From: Candidatus Naiadarchaeum limnaeum
GTDB lineage: Archaea > Undinarchaeota > Undinarchaeia > Undinarchaeales > Naiadarchaeaceae
Assembly: GCA_014189685.1 (NCBI GenBank)
Contig: DVAB01000016.1
Span: 1 to 35,931 of the forward strand
Direction of reading: 5' to 3'
DNA: 35,931 nt
The notes under the pieces were generated by a model that was given only the letters and a program-made list of their open reading frames with translations, had not been told where the DNA came from and searched no databases. The translations under genes and the position numbers were made by a program. This document shows positions 18,344 through 28,217 of the stretch, one piece after another (position 1 is the stretch's first letter; every line of letters begins with the position of its first letter).

Positions 18344-19552
18344 ATGGACATATTGGAAATTGTTGTGTTCACATTGATCGGAATTGCGCTTGGAATAGTT
18401 AGCGGGTTACTTCCAGGAATACATGTTAATACAATAAGCGCTTTTATTCTGGCAATTCTTCCTACACTAAGCGGCTTTAGTACTATCTCAATAGTTATTG
18501 CAATTGTTTCAATGGCGGTTGTGAATTCTTTTCTATCATTTATCCCTTCAATTTTATTCGGGGCCCCGGACAGTGAAACTGTTCTTTCGGTTTTGCCAGG
18601 GCATAGAATGCTTTTAAACGGAGAGGCAATAGAAGCAATTAAACTCACAGCGATTGGAGGATTAATTTCATTAATAGTTGTGCTATCAACATTTTATGTC
18701 TCAATAATTTCTATTCCAACTTTACATTTGTTCTTGAGAGGAAGCATGCACTATTTGTTAATTTTTGTTTCATTAATAGGGGTTCTTTTAGAGGAAAAAC
18801 CAATAAGTGCGGCTGCAATTTTTTTGCTATCAGGAATTTTTGGAATTATTACACTGAATAATTTTGGCAATGAGGTTGTTTTTCCTGCGCTCTCTGGAAT
18901 GTTTGGAATAAGCACACTTTTATTGAGCTTGAATCCAAGTATAAACATTCCAATACAAAATAAAATTGCAATAACTTTGGATAGGCTGAGTATAATTAAA
19001 AACTCATTATTGGGAAGTTTTGCAGGTGTTATAGTTGGATTTTTGCCAGGGATAGGGTCTGCGCAGGCAACTTTTTTAGTTCAACAATTAAATGCTAAGC
19101 AAACAGAAAAAGAGTTTTTAGTATCTAATTCGGCTGTTAGCGTTGGAAATACACTTTTTCCATTATTTGTTTTATATGCAATTGGAAAAACGAGATCTGG
19201 AGTTGCAATAGCAACAAAGGAACTTTTAGGAGGGATAAATTTTGATTTGCTCATTTTGATTTTAATAGTAGCTCTTATTGCTGGAATTGCTTCTTATTTT
19301 TTGCATATAAAAATTGGAAGTTTTTTAACCAATATTCTGATTAATAGAAAGCCGGAAAATTATAAAAAAATTTCAATAGCCGTTATTATATTCTTGATTG
19401 TTCTTTCGCTTATATTGACGGGATTTATTGGACTGCTAATTTTGCTCATAGGAACTTTAATTGGACTTTTGCCACAGCTTTTGGGGGTTAGAAGAGCAGA
19501 GTGCATGGGATTTTTTGTTCTGACAACAATTATTTATTATGCAAATTTCTGA
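18344..19552 (+). CDS. TctA/DUF112-type polytopic membrane protein
   Basis: 402 aa, about 10 hydrophobic segments; ALGIVSGLLPGIHVNTISAFIL and GVIVGFLPGIGSAQATFLVQ, duplicated PGI motifs typical of the TctA family. Confidence 0.82.
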   Translation: MDILEIVVFTLIGIALGIVSGLLPGIHVNTISAFILAILPTLSGFSTISIVIAIVSMAVVNSFLSFIPSILFGAPDSETVLSVLPGHRMLLNGEAIEAIKLTAIGGLISLIVVLSTFYVSIISIPTLHLFLRGSMHYLLIFVSLIGVLLEEKPISAAAIFLLSGIFGIITLNNFGNEVVFPALSGMFGISTLLLSLNPSINIPIQNKIAITLDRLSIIKNSLLGSFAGVIVGFLPGIGSAQATFLVQQLNAKQTEKEFLVSNSAVSVGNTLFPLFVLYAIGKTRSGVAIATKELLGGINFDLLILILIVALIAGIASYFLHIKIGSFLTNILINRKPENYKKISIAVIIFLIVLSLILTGFIGLLILLIGTLIGLLPQLLGVRRAECMGFFVLTTIIYYANF

Positions 19553-19557
19553 AGATA

Positions 19558-19573
19558 TTTATACTTTATATAC
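19558..19573 (+). promoter_or_regulatory. putative TATA box of the ATPase operon
   Basis: ttatactttatatacg about 40 nt upstream of the first gene. Confidence 0.45.
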
Positions 19574-19609
19574 GATAATCATTTAACTTAAGCGCGGGAG
19601 AGTAAAGTT

Positions 19610-19936
19610 ATGGATGCAGATGAGACAATCGAGAGAATTAAGAAAGTAGAGGAACGGGGAAAAAGGCAGATTGAAAAAGCAGAGCAGGAGAGCACTGATA
19701 TTGTAAAAAAAGCAAGAGAGGATGCAGTTGTTTTAGTCGAGGAGTTCGAAAAAACAAGGGAGACAGAGGTACAGCAAAAATTGTCAGAGGCTGGGAAAGA
19801 TGCCAAAAAAAGCGCACAGAAGATATTATCAAAAGCTGAGAAAGAGGCTGAGGAAATAAGAAAGAAAACATCAGGCAAAATTACAGAAGTTGCGAATAGA
19901 ATGTTTGAGAATTTTAAAAAGAGCCTATCAAAATGA
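19610..19936 (+). CDS. atpH: A-type ATP synthase subunit H (coiled coil)
   Basis: 108 aa charged coiled coil, first gene of the operon, 4-nt overlap with atpI. Confidence 0.8.
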   Translation: MDADETIERIKKVEERGKRQIEKAEQESTDIVKKAREDAVVLVEEFEKTRETEVQQKLSEAGKDAKKSAQKILSKAEKEAEEIRKKTSGKITEVANRMFENFKKSLSK

Positions 19937-21816
19937 TTGAGCCAGTCAGGATGTATAGAGTTAGAATTGTTGGATCGAAAAGAGTTTTAGATGATTCAAT
20001 ACAAACCCTGCACTCTTTAGGGGTCGTGCATATAGATGAATACCAGCCAGGAAAATACAAAATAGAAGAGGGTTATTTTGATATTGGGAGTCCTTTTGAG
20101 CGCGCATCAAAATTTTCAGAGCATTTAGTCAGAGTTCGCTCTTTAATAGCAGCATTGAGAATAGATCCAAAAAAAATTGAGCAAAAAAATAAGATAAATG
20201 AAACGCAGGAAGAGCGCTTAAGGCAGATTGAAAAAAATTATCAAGCTATTTCTAATAGGTTGAAAAACCAAGAAGCAAAGCTTGCTGAAATAAGAAGCCA
20301 AGAAGAAATTTTGGAATTTTTAGAAAGATTAAAAATAAGGTCAAAATTATTTGAGCCAATAGAAGAAATTTCTATATTTAGTGGAATAACTGAAGAGGAT
20401 TTTGAACAAAATTTGAAGGGAATAACAGATAAATATAAAATTTTTAAAGCTGTTTTTGGAAAAAAGATTATGTTTGCGCTTTTTGTGCAAAAAACTTTTG
20501 AAAGCGCTGTACTAAATTTGCTTTCAAAGTACAAATACAGAGAGATAAGAATTCCTGAAAAAATAGATTTTAAAAATTTGGCAGATTTACTTGCAAAGAA
20601 GAAAAAGATCGGGCTTTATATGCAGAACTTAAACCTAAAATTGGAGCAACTGAAAGTAAAAAGTGCTGCTTTTCTAGTAAGCTATGAGCATTATTTAAAA
20701 AGAGAAAACGAAAAGGCAGAGGCGCCGCTCAGATTTGCAACAACTTCGAATTCGTTCTTCATTGATGGGTATGTTCCAGTTACGAATTACGCAAAATTGG
20801 ATGAAACTTTTGGAAAAAATCTTGGGACAAAAATACATATTGAGCGCTCGACAGAGGAAATTGATTTCGCGCCGACAGAACTGCAAAATCCAAAACTGAT
20901 TGATGCTTTTGAATTTTTCTTAAACTTATATTCGCTTCCTTTTTACAGGGAATTGGATCCAACTTTTCTAATCTTTCTCACTTTCCCATTTTTCTTTGGA
21001 TTTATGCTAGGGGATGTAGGATATGGAATAGTTACTGCGGTAATTTTCCTGATTGTAAAGCTAAAAACAAAGTCCACTGTTTTAAAGGGATTGATGAATG
21101 CAATGATTCTTGCTTCGGTTTCAAGCATATTGTTCGGATTTGTATTCGGAGAATTTTTTGGGGGAGCACATATTGGCAATTATTATGAATTAACTCCAAT
21201 TATTAGCAGAGAACACGCTCTTGGGCAGGGGATAGAGGCAACACATGTTATAAATCAGATGCTTTTAATCACAATTTTAGTTGGGGTCATTCATGTTAAT
21301 ATTGGATTTATAATGGGATTTCTTAATGTAAAGAGAATGCACGGATTAAAACATGCGATTTTGGAAAAATTTAGCTGGATTGTGCTTGAAACTGGCGCAT
21401 TTTTAATGTTATTTCAGATGTACAATTTCTTCTTTTACTCACTGCCGTATCAGCTCTATATTGGATCGGGAATTGTTTTAATTGGACTCATAATGCTCTT
21501 TAAGGGGCATGGGGCTTTTGGACTGATAGAAGTACCCTCTGTTGCGAGCAACGTACTTTCATATGCACGTTTATTCGCTATTGGGCTTTCTTCAGTGGCT
21601 TTGGCTGTTATAATAAATGAGTTTGCGACAGTTTTTATTGAGATGGGTGGTATTATGTTTATCCCAGCAATACTAATTCTTGTAATGGGACATGGGATAA
21701 ATATCGCAATTGGGGTTATTGGTGGATTTTTGCAGTCTCTTAGACTTCACTATGTGGAGTTTTTCACAAAGTTTTATAGGGGCGGCGGAAAGAGATACGA
21801 GCCTTTTGGGAGGTAG
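19933..21816 (+). CDS. atpI: A-type ATP synthase subunit I (a subunit)
   Basis: Soluble N-half plus membrane C-half; FGFMLGDVGYGI, NVLSYARLFAIGLSSVALAVIIN, GFLQSLRLHYVEFFTKFYRGGG. Confidence 0.95.
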   Translation: MIEPVRMYRVRIVGSKRVLDDSIQTLHSLGVVHIDEYQPGKYKIEEGYFDIGSPFERASKFSEHLVRVRSLIAALRIDPKKIEQKNKINETQEERLRQIEKNYQAISNRLKNQEAKLAEIRSQEEILEFLERLKIRSKLFEPIEEISIFSGITEEDFEQNLKGITDKYKIFKAVFGKKIMFALFVQKTFESAVLNLLSKYKYREIRIPEKIDFKNLADLLAKKKKIGLYMQNLNLKLEQLKVKSAAFLVSYEHYLKRENEKAEAPLRFATTSNSFFIDGYVPVTNYAKLDETFGKNLGTKIHIERSTEEIDFAPTELQNPKLIDAFEFFLNLYSLPFYRELDPTFLIFLTFPFFFGFMLGDVGYGIVTAVIFLIVKLKTKSTVLKGLMNAMILASVSSILFGFVFGEFFGGAHIGNYYELTPIISREHALGQGIEATHVINQMLLITILVGVIHVNIGFIMGFLNVKRMHGLKHAILEKFSWIVLETGAFLMLFQMYNFFFYSLPYQLYIGSGIVLIGLIMLFKGHGAFGLIEVPSVASNVLSYARLFAIGLSSVALAVIINEFATVFIEMGGIMFIPAILILVMGHGINIAIGVIGGFLQSLRLHYVEFFTKFYRGGGKRYEPFGR

Positions 21817-21885
21817 TCTATAATTTATATATTAAATCATAATAAAGGAATAATGAGATTAAGGATAGGGAGGTGCAAATAAAAA

Positions 21886-22116
21886 ATGGTTAGCGATTTA
21901 GGAATGGTGGCATTGAGCGCATCAATAACAATGGCAGCTGCAGCCCTTGCAACTGCGTGGGCAGAGCAAGCAATTGGGGCTGCTGCGGTAGGAGCAATTG
22001 CTGAAAAGGAGGAAACCTTCAGCAAAGTGTTGATATTGACCGTCATCCCTGAAACAATTGTCATATTTGGATTAGTAGTTGCAATACTAATTCTCGGAAA
22101 GGCTGGCGGCGCTTAA
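21886..22116 (+). CDS. atpK: A-type ATP synthase subunit K (c subunit)
   Basis: 76 aa hairpin; IGAAAVGAIAE and IPETIVIFGLVVAILIL with the ion-binding Glu. Confidence 0.92.
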   Translation: MVSDLGMVALSASITMAAAALATAWAEQAIGAAAVGAIAEKEETFSKVLILTVIPETIVIFGLVVAILILGKAGGA

Positions 22117-22154
22117 AGCAGATTTTTTAAGGGCGCTACTCAGCGGGAGCTTAT

Positions 22155-22727
22155 ATGGGACTGGAAGAAGTAGAGCTAGATATTAAAAAAAGGATTGAAT
22201 CAAAGGTTGATGCTATCAAAAATGCGGCTGAAAAAGAGGCTGCTCAAATTTTAGATAATTCTAAAACTCGGGTTCGAGAGTTAAAACAGCAGCGAGATTT
22301 GGAGATACAGAAACTTGAGGCAGAGTTAAAAAATAGGGAAACAGCTGCTGCAAATCTTTCTGCAAGAAAATTAAAAATGGATGCCAAAAAAGAGGCTATA
22401 GAAAGTGTATATTTGCGTATAAAAGAAAAACTTACGGCCCTCGAACAAAATAAAAGGGAAGGGATTTTAAGCGCTTTAATAGGGGAGGCTGTTCATGAAT
22501 TACATGGGGCGAAACATGTTTTTTGTAACTCTTCTGACAGAGATTTGGCTGAAAAAATTGCAAAAAAAAACGGATTACTAATTAGTGGTACAATTGATTG
22601 CGAAGGCGGAGTTGTTGTTGAGAATTCTGATCATACAGTGAGAGTTGATTATACTTACGAAATGCTCTTGGAAATATTTAGAAAAGAAAGTTTAAAGGAT
22701 ATTTCAGAGCAATTGTTTGGGAAATAA
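22155..22727 (+). CDS. atpE: A-type ATP synthase subunit E
   Basis: Coiled-coil N-terminus and C-terminal GVVVENSDHTVRVDYTYEMLLE; operon position. Confidence 0.88.
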   Translation: MGLEEVELDIKKRIESKVDAIKNAAEKEAAQILDNSKTRVRELKQQRDLEIQKLEAELKNRETAAANLSARKLKMDAKKEAIESVYLRIKEKLTALEQNKREGILSALIGEAVHELHGAKHVFCNSSDRDLAEKIAKKNGLLISGTIDCEGGVVVENSDHTVRVDYTYEMLLEIFRKESLKDISEQLFGK

Positions 22728-22728
22728 T

Positions 22729-23769
22729 ATGAGATTTTATAAAAAAACAGGGGAAAGGCTTTCCTACCTTGGAAAAAAAGATCGAGCTAGCTATGCGTAC
22801 GCAGCCACAAGAGCACGAGCAATGGCTTCAAAACTTATAAGAGATGATGACTATGCAAAATTTTTAAAAATGGATATAAATGAGGTCATACTTTTTTTAG
22901 AGGAGCGCGAATACAAAAAAGAGATCGATGCTATCGGAGCAAAAGCTTCGAAAATTTATTATCTTGAGCTGGTTTTGAACGAAAATTTTTCAAATTCAGT
23001 TAATAGTATGATTTCTTTCACCCCGCAGAATTCACCAGTAAGAACTTATTTGATGAGGTATGATATTGCAAATATAAAAACAATAATGCGGGGAAAAAGA
23101 TCGAAGAGATCAAAATCCGAGATAAAGCTAAGTTTGGTGCCTATTGGGACTTTAAGCAAAAAAACTCTGGAAAGATTAATTGAGAAGGAAAATGAGCGCG
23201 GGGTTATAGAAGGGTTGGAAAAAACTATTTATTATAATGTTTTGAAAGCGAGCGAGAAAAAAAATTTGGAAGAAGTGGAAGATGCTTTAGACCGGTTTTA
23301 TTTTAATAAAGTTTTAGAGGTAGCAAAAGGGCACAAAAGTTTAGAAAATTTGATAAGAACAGAAATCGATGTAAAAAATATTCTTATCATCCTGCGACTT
23401 CGAGATTTAAAAACAGTAAAATTGGGGGGATTTTTAATAAAAAATGGAAAAATTAAAGTTGAAAAATTATTAGAGTTGAGCAAGTTAGATATTTTTGAAA
23501 TGATAAAACTGCTTAAGAGAGAAAGTTTTTGGAAATATGCCCCAACCAATACAAAAGAGCTCGATAAGATAGAGGCAGGATTTAGAAAGTATCTTATTTT
23601 GGAGGGTTTCAAACTATTAAGGAGTTACATCCCTTCATTCGATACATTATTAGGATATGTAATTGCAAAAGAGCGTGAAATAAATAATATTCGAATACTC
23701 GCGCGCTCAAAAATTTCAAAAAATCCGGAGGACGCCTTAAATATAAGGGCAAAAATATACCTGGGGTAA
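22729..23769 (+). CDS. atpC: A-type ATP synthase subunit C
   Basis: YAYAATRARAMASKLI...EREINNIRILARSK; operon position. Start ATG 22729. Confidence 0.88.
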   Translation: MRFYKKTGERLSYLGKKDRASYAYAATRARAMASKLIRDDDYAKFLKMDINEVILFLEEREYKKEIDAIGAKASKIYYLELVLNENFSNSVNSMISFTPQNSPVRTYLMRYDIANIKTIMRGKRSKRSKSEIKLSLVPIGTLSKKTLERLIEKENERGVIEGLEKTIYYNVLKASEKKNLEEVEDALDRFYFNKVLEVAKGHKSLENLIRTEIDVKNILIILRLRDLKTVKLGGFLIKNGKIKVEKLLELSKLDIFEMIKLLKRESFWKYAPTNTKELDKIEAGFRKYLILEGFKLLRSYIPSFDTLLGYVIAKEREINNIRILARSKISKNPEDALNIRAKIYLG

Positions 23770-23770
23770 A

Positions 23771-24076
23771 ATGGACATTGCTGTCATTGGGGATAGGGAT
23801 TTCATAGTTGGATTTGAGCTTTCAGGAGTTAAGAAAATATATGAAATTGGCGAGAGTGATTATCTAGAGAGATTCGAGGAATGTTTCACAAAAGAGAATG
23901 TTGGAATTATAATAATGGACGATAAATATTTTAAAAAGCTCCCCGCACGTTTGAAGAAAAAAATAGAAAAGAGCGTTAGCCCTGTTGTTGTTTCAATTTC
24001 AGAGAGCGACATTGGGGCAACAGATATCTCTGCTCTAATAAAAAGAAGCCTTGGAGTTGACTTATGGAAAAGTTAA
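23771..24076 (+). CDS. atpF: A-type ATP synthase subunit F
   Basis: MDIAVIGDRDFIVGFELSGVKKIYEI...VGIIIMDDKYF. Confidence 0.9.
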   Translation: MDIAVIGDRDFIVGFELSGVKKIYEIGESDYLERFEECFTKENVGIIIMDDKYFKKLPARLKKKIEKSVSPVVVSISESDIGATDISALIKRSLGVDLWKS

Positions 24077-24116
24077 AGAAGGATACTATTTTAAAAATAA
24101 ATAGGAGATTGGAGAG

Positions 24117-25880
24117 ATGAGCAAGGCAACAATCTATCGTGTTAGCGGTCCTGTTGTGACTGTTGAAAATTTAGATGCAAGAATGTATGATCTTGTCAGG
24201 ATTGGGGAGGAGAAATTAGTTGGGGAGGTAATTAAAATTTTTGGGAATAAAACAGTTGTTCAGGTTTACGAGGAGACTTATGGAATTAAACCAGGGGAGC
24301 CTGTTGAGAACACAGGAAATCCATTATCAGTTAATCTCGGGCCAGGACTGCTAAAATCGATATACGATGGAACGCAGAGGCCACTTCCTGAATTACAGAA
24401 AATGCTCGGAGATTTTATTGAAAGAGGAGCAACTGCAAGTTCTTTGGATGAGAAAAAGAAATGGAAATTTTCCCCAAGCGTAAAAAAGGGTGACTCTGTT
24501 TCAGAGGGAGATATCATTGGGGTTGTTCAGGAAACAGAGACAATAAAACATAAAGTTTTAGTTCCTCCGAGAATTAAAGGGAAAGTAAATGAGATTTCTG
24601 AAGGCTCTTACACGATTAATGAATATATCTGTGAGTTGGATAGTGAGGAAAAAATTAAATTATCGCATAAATGGCCTGTTAGAAAAGCTAGACCGTATTT
24701 AAAAAAATTAAGGCCAGAAATTCCTCTTATAACTGGGCAGAGAATTCTTGATACTTTTTTCCCAATCGCAAAAGGCGGGACAGCTGCAATTCCAGGCGGA
24801 TTTGGAACAGGAAAAACTGTTACACAACATCAGTTGTCAAGATGGGCAGATGCAGATGTAATTTTATTTATCGGATGTGGGGAGCGAGGAAACGAAATGA
24901 CAGAGGTTCTTGAGGATTTTCCTAAATTAATTGACCCGAGAACAGGGAAGCCGCTAATGGAGAGGACTGTTTTAATTGCCAATACGAGCAACATGCCTGT
25001 TGCTGCGAGAGAGGCTTCTGTTTATACAGGGATGACGATTGCGGAATATTTCAGAGATATGGGATACGATGTTTCTTTAATGGCTGATTCAACTTCCAGA
25101 TGGGCTGAGGCAATGCGAGAAATTTCTTCCCGTTTAGAAGAGATGCCAGGGGAAGAAGGATATCCTGCTTATCTTGCTGCGCGTTTAAGCCAGTTTTATG
25201 AGCGTGCGGGAAGGGTTGTTTGTTTAGGCAAGGATCAAAGAATTGGATCTGTGAGCGCAATTGGAGCAGTTTCTCCTCCTGGTGGAGATTTTTCAGAGCC
25301 TGTTACTCAAAACACATTGCGAGTTGTGAAAGTTTTCTGGGCGCTTGATACAAGATTGGCAAACAGAAGGCATTTTCCAAGCATAAACTGGTTGAACTCA
25401 TATTCACTTTATTTGAAAACATTGGAAGAGTGGTTCGCAAAAAATGTTGGAGGAAATTTTGGGGCTTATGTTGAAAGGGCGATGGCATTGTTGCAAAAGG
25501 AGGCTCAGTTGCAGGAAATTGTTCAGCTTGTCGGAAGCGATGCCCTGCCAGAAAAAGACCGCATGATATTAGAAGTGGCAAGAATCTTAAGAGAGGGCTA
25601 TTTGCAGCAGAATGCTTATCATGATATTGATACTTATTGCAGCCTGAAAAAGCAGTTTGGAATGCTCAGAACTTTGCTGGAGTTTTATGATTTGTCCATG
25701 GCAGCTCTTGACAATGAAATTGCAATAGAGGATGTTGTTGATCTGAAAAGCAAGACAAAGATAATCCAGCTCCGCTATTCAAAAGAGGATGATTTTGAAA
25801 AAGACTTGAAAAAGGTTATTGATGAGATGCGGGATGAATTTAAAAATTTGGCAAAGAGGACAAAAGAGGTGGCTATCTAG
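24117..25880 (+). CDS. atpA: A-type ATP synthase catalytic subunit A
   Basis: [40 protein letters not shown]; 587 aa, no intein-sized insertion. Confidence 0.97.
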   Translation: MSKATIYRVSGPVVTVENLDARMYDLVRIGEEKLVGEVIKIFGNKTVVQVYEETYGIKPGEPVENTGNPLSVNLGPGLLKSIYDGTQRPLPELQKMLGDFIERGATASSLDEKKKWKFSPSVKKGDSVSEGDIIGVVQETETIKHKVLVPPRIKGKVNEISEGSYTINEYICELDSEEKIKLSHKWPVRKARPYLKKLRPEIPLITGQRILDTFFPIAKGGTAAIPGGFGTGKTVTQHQLSRWADADVILFIGCGERGNEMTEVLEDFPKLIDPRTGKPLMERTVLIANTSNMPVAAREASVYTGMTIAEYFRDMGYDVSLMADSTSRWAEAMREISSRLEEMPGEEGYPAYLAARLSQFYERAGRVVCLGKDQRIGSVSAIGAVSPPGGDFSEPVTQNTLRVVKVFWALDTRLANRRHFPSINWLNSYSLYLKTLEEWFAKNVGGNFGAYVERAMALLQKEAQLQEIVQLVGSDALPEKDRMILEVARILREGYLQQNAYHDIDTYCSLKKQFGMLRTLLEFYDLSMAALDNEIAIEDVVDLKSKTKIIQLRYSKEDDFEKDLKKVIDEMRDEFKNLAKRTKEVAI

Positions 25881-27280
25881 TGAAAGAGTATAAAACAATA
25901 AATCAAATTGCCGGACCGCTTATATTTGTTGAGAAAACTGAGCCGGTTGGGTATGGGGAGCTTGTAGATGTTATACTTTCTAATAATGAGATTAGAAAAG
26001 GGCAGGTTTTGGATACTTCAAAAGATATTGTTGTTGTCCAGATTTTCGGGGAGACTGTTGGAATAGATAGAAATGCGAGAGTTAGATTTACCGGGGAGAC
26101 AATCAAACTAAAAGTTTCAAGTGAAATGCTCGGCCGAGTTTTTTCTGGATTAGGCGCTCCGATAGATGGCGGACCAGAGGTAATTCCTGAGGATGTTGTG
26201 GATGTTTCAGGGGCTGCTATTAATCCATACTCAAGATCGCATCCTGAGGACTTTATTCAGACCGGAATCTCATCTATTGATGGAATGAATACTCTTGTGC
26301 GCGGGCAAAAATTGCCAATATTTAGTGGAAGTGGATTGCCGCACAATGATATGGCTCTGCAAGTTGCAAGGCAGGCAGTTGTTCCTGGGAAAGAGGAAGC
26401 ATTTGCAGTTGTTTTTGCTGCAATGGGAATTACAAATGAGGAGGCGCAGCATTTTATTGCAGATTTTGAAAAAACAGGCGCGCTTGAGAGAGCAGTTGTT
26501 TTTCTAAATCTTGCAAACGATCCTGCTGTTGAGCGTTTGATTACTCCGAGAATGGCTCTAACAGCTGCTGAGTTTCTGGCATATAAGCAAGGAATGCACG
26601 TTCTTGTAATTTTGACAGATATGACAAATTACTGCGAGGCTTTGAGAGAGATTGGAGCTGCGCGAGAGGATATTCCTGGAAGACGGGGTTATCCTGGATA
26701 TATGTATACAGATCTTGCAACTATTTACGAGCGCGCCGGAATTATACGTGGAAAAAAAGGAAGTGTCACACAGATGCCAATTCTTACAATGCCAGGAGAT
26801 GATATAACACACCCAATTCCTGATTTAACAGGATATATCACAGAGGGGCAAATTGTTCTTGGGAGAGGATTTCATATGCAGGGAATTTATCCTTCCGTGG
26901 ATGTTCTTCCTTGTTTGAGCAGATTAATGAATAGTGGAATTGGAAAAGGAAAGACGAGAGAAGATCACAAAGCTGTTTCAAATCAATTGTATGCGAGCTA
27001 TGCTGAGGGCAGGGATTTGAGGGGATTAGTGGCTATTGTTGGAGAGGAAGCTTTGAGTGAGCGTGATAGAATGTTCTTAAAATTAGCTGAGGGCTTTGAG
27101 CAAAAATTTGTAAAACAGGGAAAATATGAAAACAGAACTATAGAACAAACACTTGATTTTGGGTGGGATTTGTTAGGAGCCTTGCCTGAGGAGGAATTAA
27201 CAAGAATTGAAGCTGAGATGATTCAAAAATACGGGCGCAAAAAGCCAAGGGAAGCAAAGGCTGTAGAGGTTAGGAAGTAA
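25880..27280 (+). CDS. atpB: A-type ATP synthase subunit B
   Basis: [39 protein letters not shown] start overlapping the atpA stop. Confidence 0.97.
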   Translation: MKEYKTINQIAGPLIFVEKTEPVGYGELVDVILSNNEIRKGQVLDTSKDIVVVQIFGETVGIDRNARVRFTGETIKLKVSSEMLGRVFSGLGAPIDGGPEVIPEDVVDVSGAAINPYSRSHPEDFIQTGISSIDGMNTLVRGQKLPIFSGSGLPHNDMALQVARQAVVPGKEEAFAVVFAAMGITNEEAQHFIADFEKTGALERAVVFLNLANDPAVERLITPRMALTAAEFLAYKQGMHVLVILTDMTNYCEALREIGAAREDIPGRRGYPGYMYTDLATIYERAGIIRGKKGSVTQMPILTMPGDDITHPIPDLTGYITEGQIVLGRGFHMQGIYPSVDVLPCLSRLMNSGIGKGKTREDHKAVSNQLYASYAEGRDLRGLVAIVGEEALSERDRMFLKLAEGFEQKFVKQGKYENRTIEQTLDFGWDLLGALPEEELTRIEAEMIQKYGRKKPREAKAVEVRK

Positions 27281-27281
27281 G

Positions 27282-27914
27282 ATGGCAGATATCAAACCAA
27301 CAAGATCTGAGCTGATTAATCTAAAGAAAAAAATTAAGCTAGCACAGGTGGGACACGATCTTTTAAAAAGAAAGAAAGACGGTTTGGTTCAGGAGTTTTT
27401 TAGAATTCTTGATCTTGTAAAGGAGCAGAGAAAAACTTTAGTTAGGAATTACAGGGCTTCTGTGAGCAAATTGGAAATAGCAAGAGCTCTTGAAGGAACT
27501 GCCTCAATTGAATCAATTGCTTTTGCTTTGAAGGATGAACCAGAGGTTATTATTCATGGAAAGAGTATTATGGGTGTTAAAGTTCCACAAATAACAACAA
27601 AATTTGTCAAAAGACCATTGTTGGAAAGGGGCTATGGGCTAATAGGAACAAGTTCTTACACAGATGAACTTGTTGAGAGCTGGGAAAATTTGCTTGAGAT
27701 GGTTGTGAGAAGTGTTGAGACGGAAACGACTTTAAAAAGAATTTTGCTTGAAATTGAAAAAACAAAGCGCAGGGTTTCGGCATTGGAGTATGTTGTTATC
27801 CCAAATATGGAAGGTGCAGCAAGTTTTATACGTTTGAGATTGGAGGAAATGGAAAGAGAAAATCTTTTTAGGTTAAAGAGAATTAAAAAGAAACACGAAA
27901 AAATTGCGAGTTAG
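27282..27914 (+). CDS. atpD: A-type ATP synthase subunit D
   Basis: PTRSELINLKKKIKLAQVGHDLLKRKKDGLVQEF...RRVSALEYVVIPNM. Confidence 0.95.
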   Translation: MADIKPTRSELINLKKKIKLAQVGHDLLKRKKDGLVQEFFRILDLVKEQRKTLVRNYRASVSKLEIARALEGTASIESIAFALKDEPEVIIHGKSIMGVKVPQITTKFVKRPLLERGYGLIGTSSYTDELVESWENLLEMVVRSVETETTLKRILLEIEKTKRRVSALEYVVIPNMEGAASFIRLRLEEMERENLFRLKRIKKKHEKIAS

Positions 27915-27918
27915 AAAA

Positions 27919-28077
27919 ATGGCAGATAATTGTTCTGTTTGCGGGGAAGAATTTAAAACAGGTTTGGACGGAGTGATAAAATGCAGGAATGGGCATGAGA
28001 AAAAGAAACAGCTTTCACATTACACCTATCCATTGGATGAGCCGGGCGGATCTTATTACAAAAAAAGGCCTTATTAG
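27919..28077 (+). CDS. 52-aa Zn-ribbon-like small protein
   Basis: My translation: MADNCSVCGEEFKTGLDGVIKCRNGHEKKKQLSHYTYPLDEPGGSYYKKRPY*; CxxC...CxxxH. Starts 5 nt after the atpD ORF end. Below the ORF-track length cutoff. Confidence 0.65.
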   Translation: MADNCSVCGEEFKTGLDGVIKCRNGHEKKKQLSHYTYPLDEPGGSYYKKRPY

Positions 28078-28217
28078 AAAAGCTTCCCCTGCGAGAAAAG
28101 AATTGCAAAAACTATTGTTAAAACAATAATTACAATTATTGCAAAAGCAACTGTTTTGCTTCCACTGCCTTCTTTTGGTTCTTTTTCATGTTCTGTTGGT
28201 TTTGCATGTTCTACCAT
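28074..28217 (-). CDS. 47-aa single-TM small protein
   Basis: My translation: MVEHAKPTEHEKEPKEGSGSKTVAFAIIVIIVLTIVFAILFSQGKLF*; its ATG overlaps the DP2 stop (ATGGTAG). Below the ORF-track cutoff. Confidence 0.6.
   Translation of the reverse strand: MVEHAKPTEHEKEPKEGSGSKTVAFAIIVIIVLTIVFAILFSQGKLF

Noticed and set aside
22268-22280. ggttcgag T-loop-like sequence (possible tRNA)
   Set aside because: Inside atpE coding sequence with no acceptor or anticodon stems; no tRNA recognised anywhere in the window.
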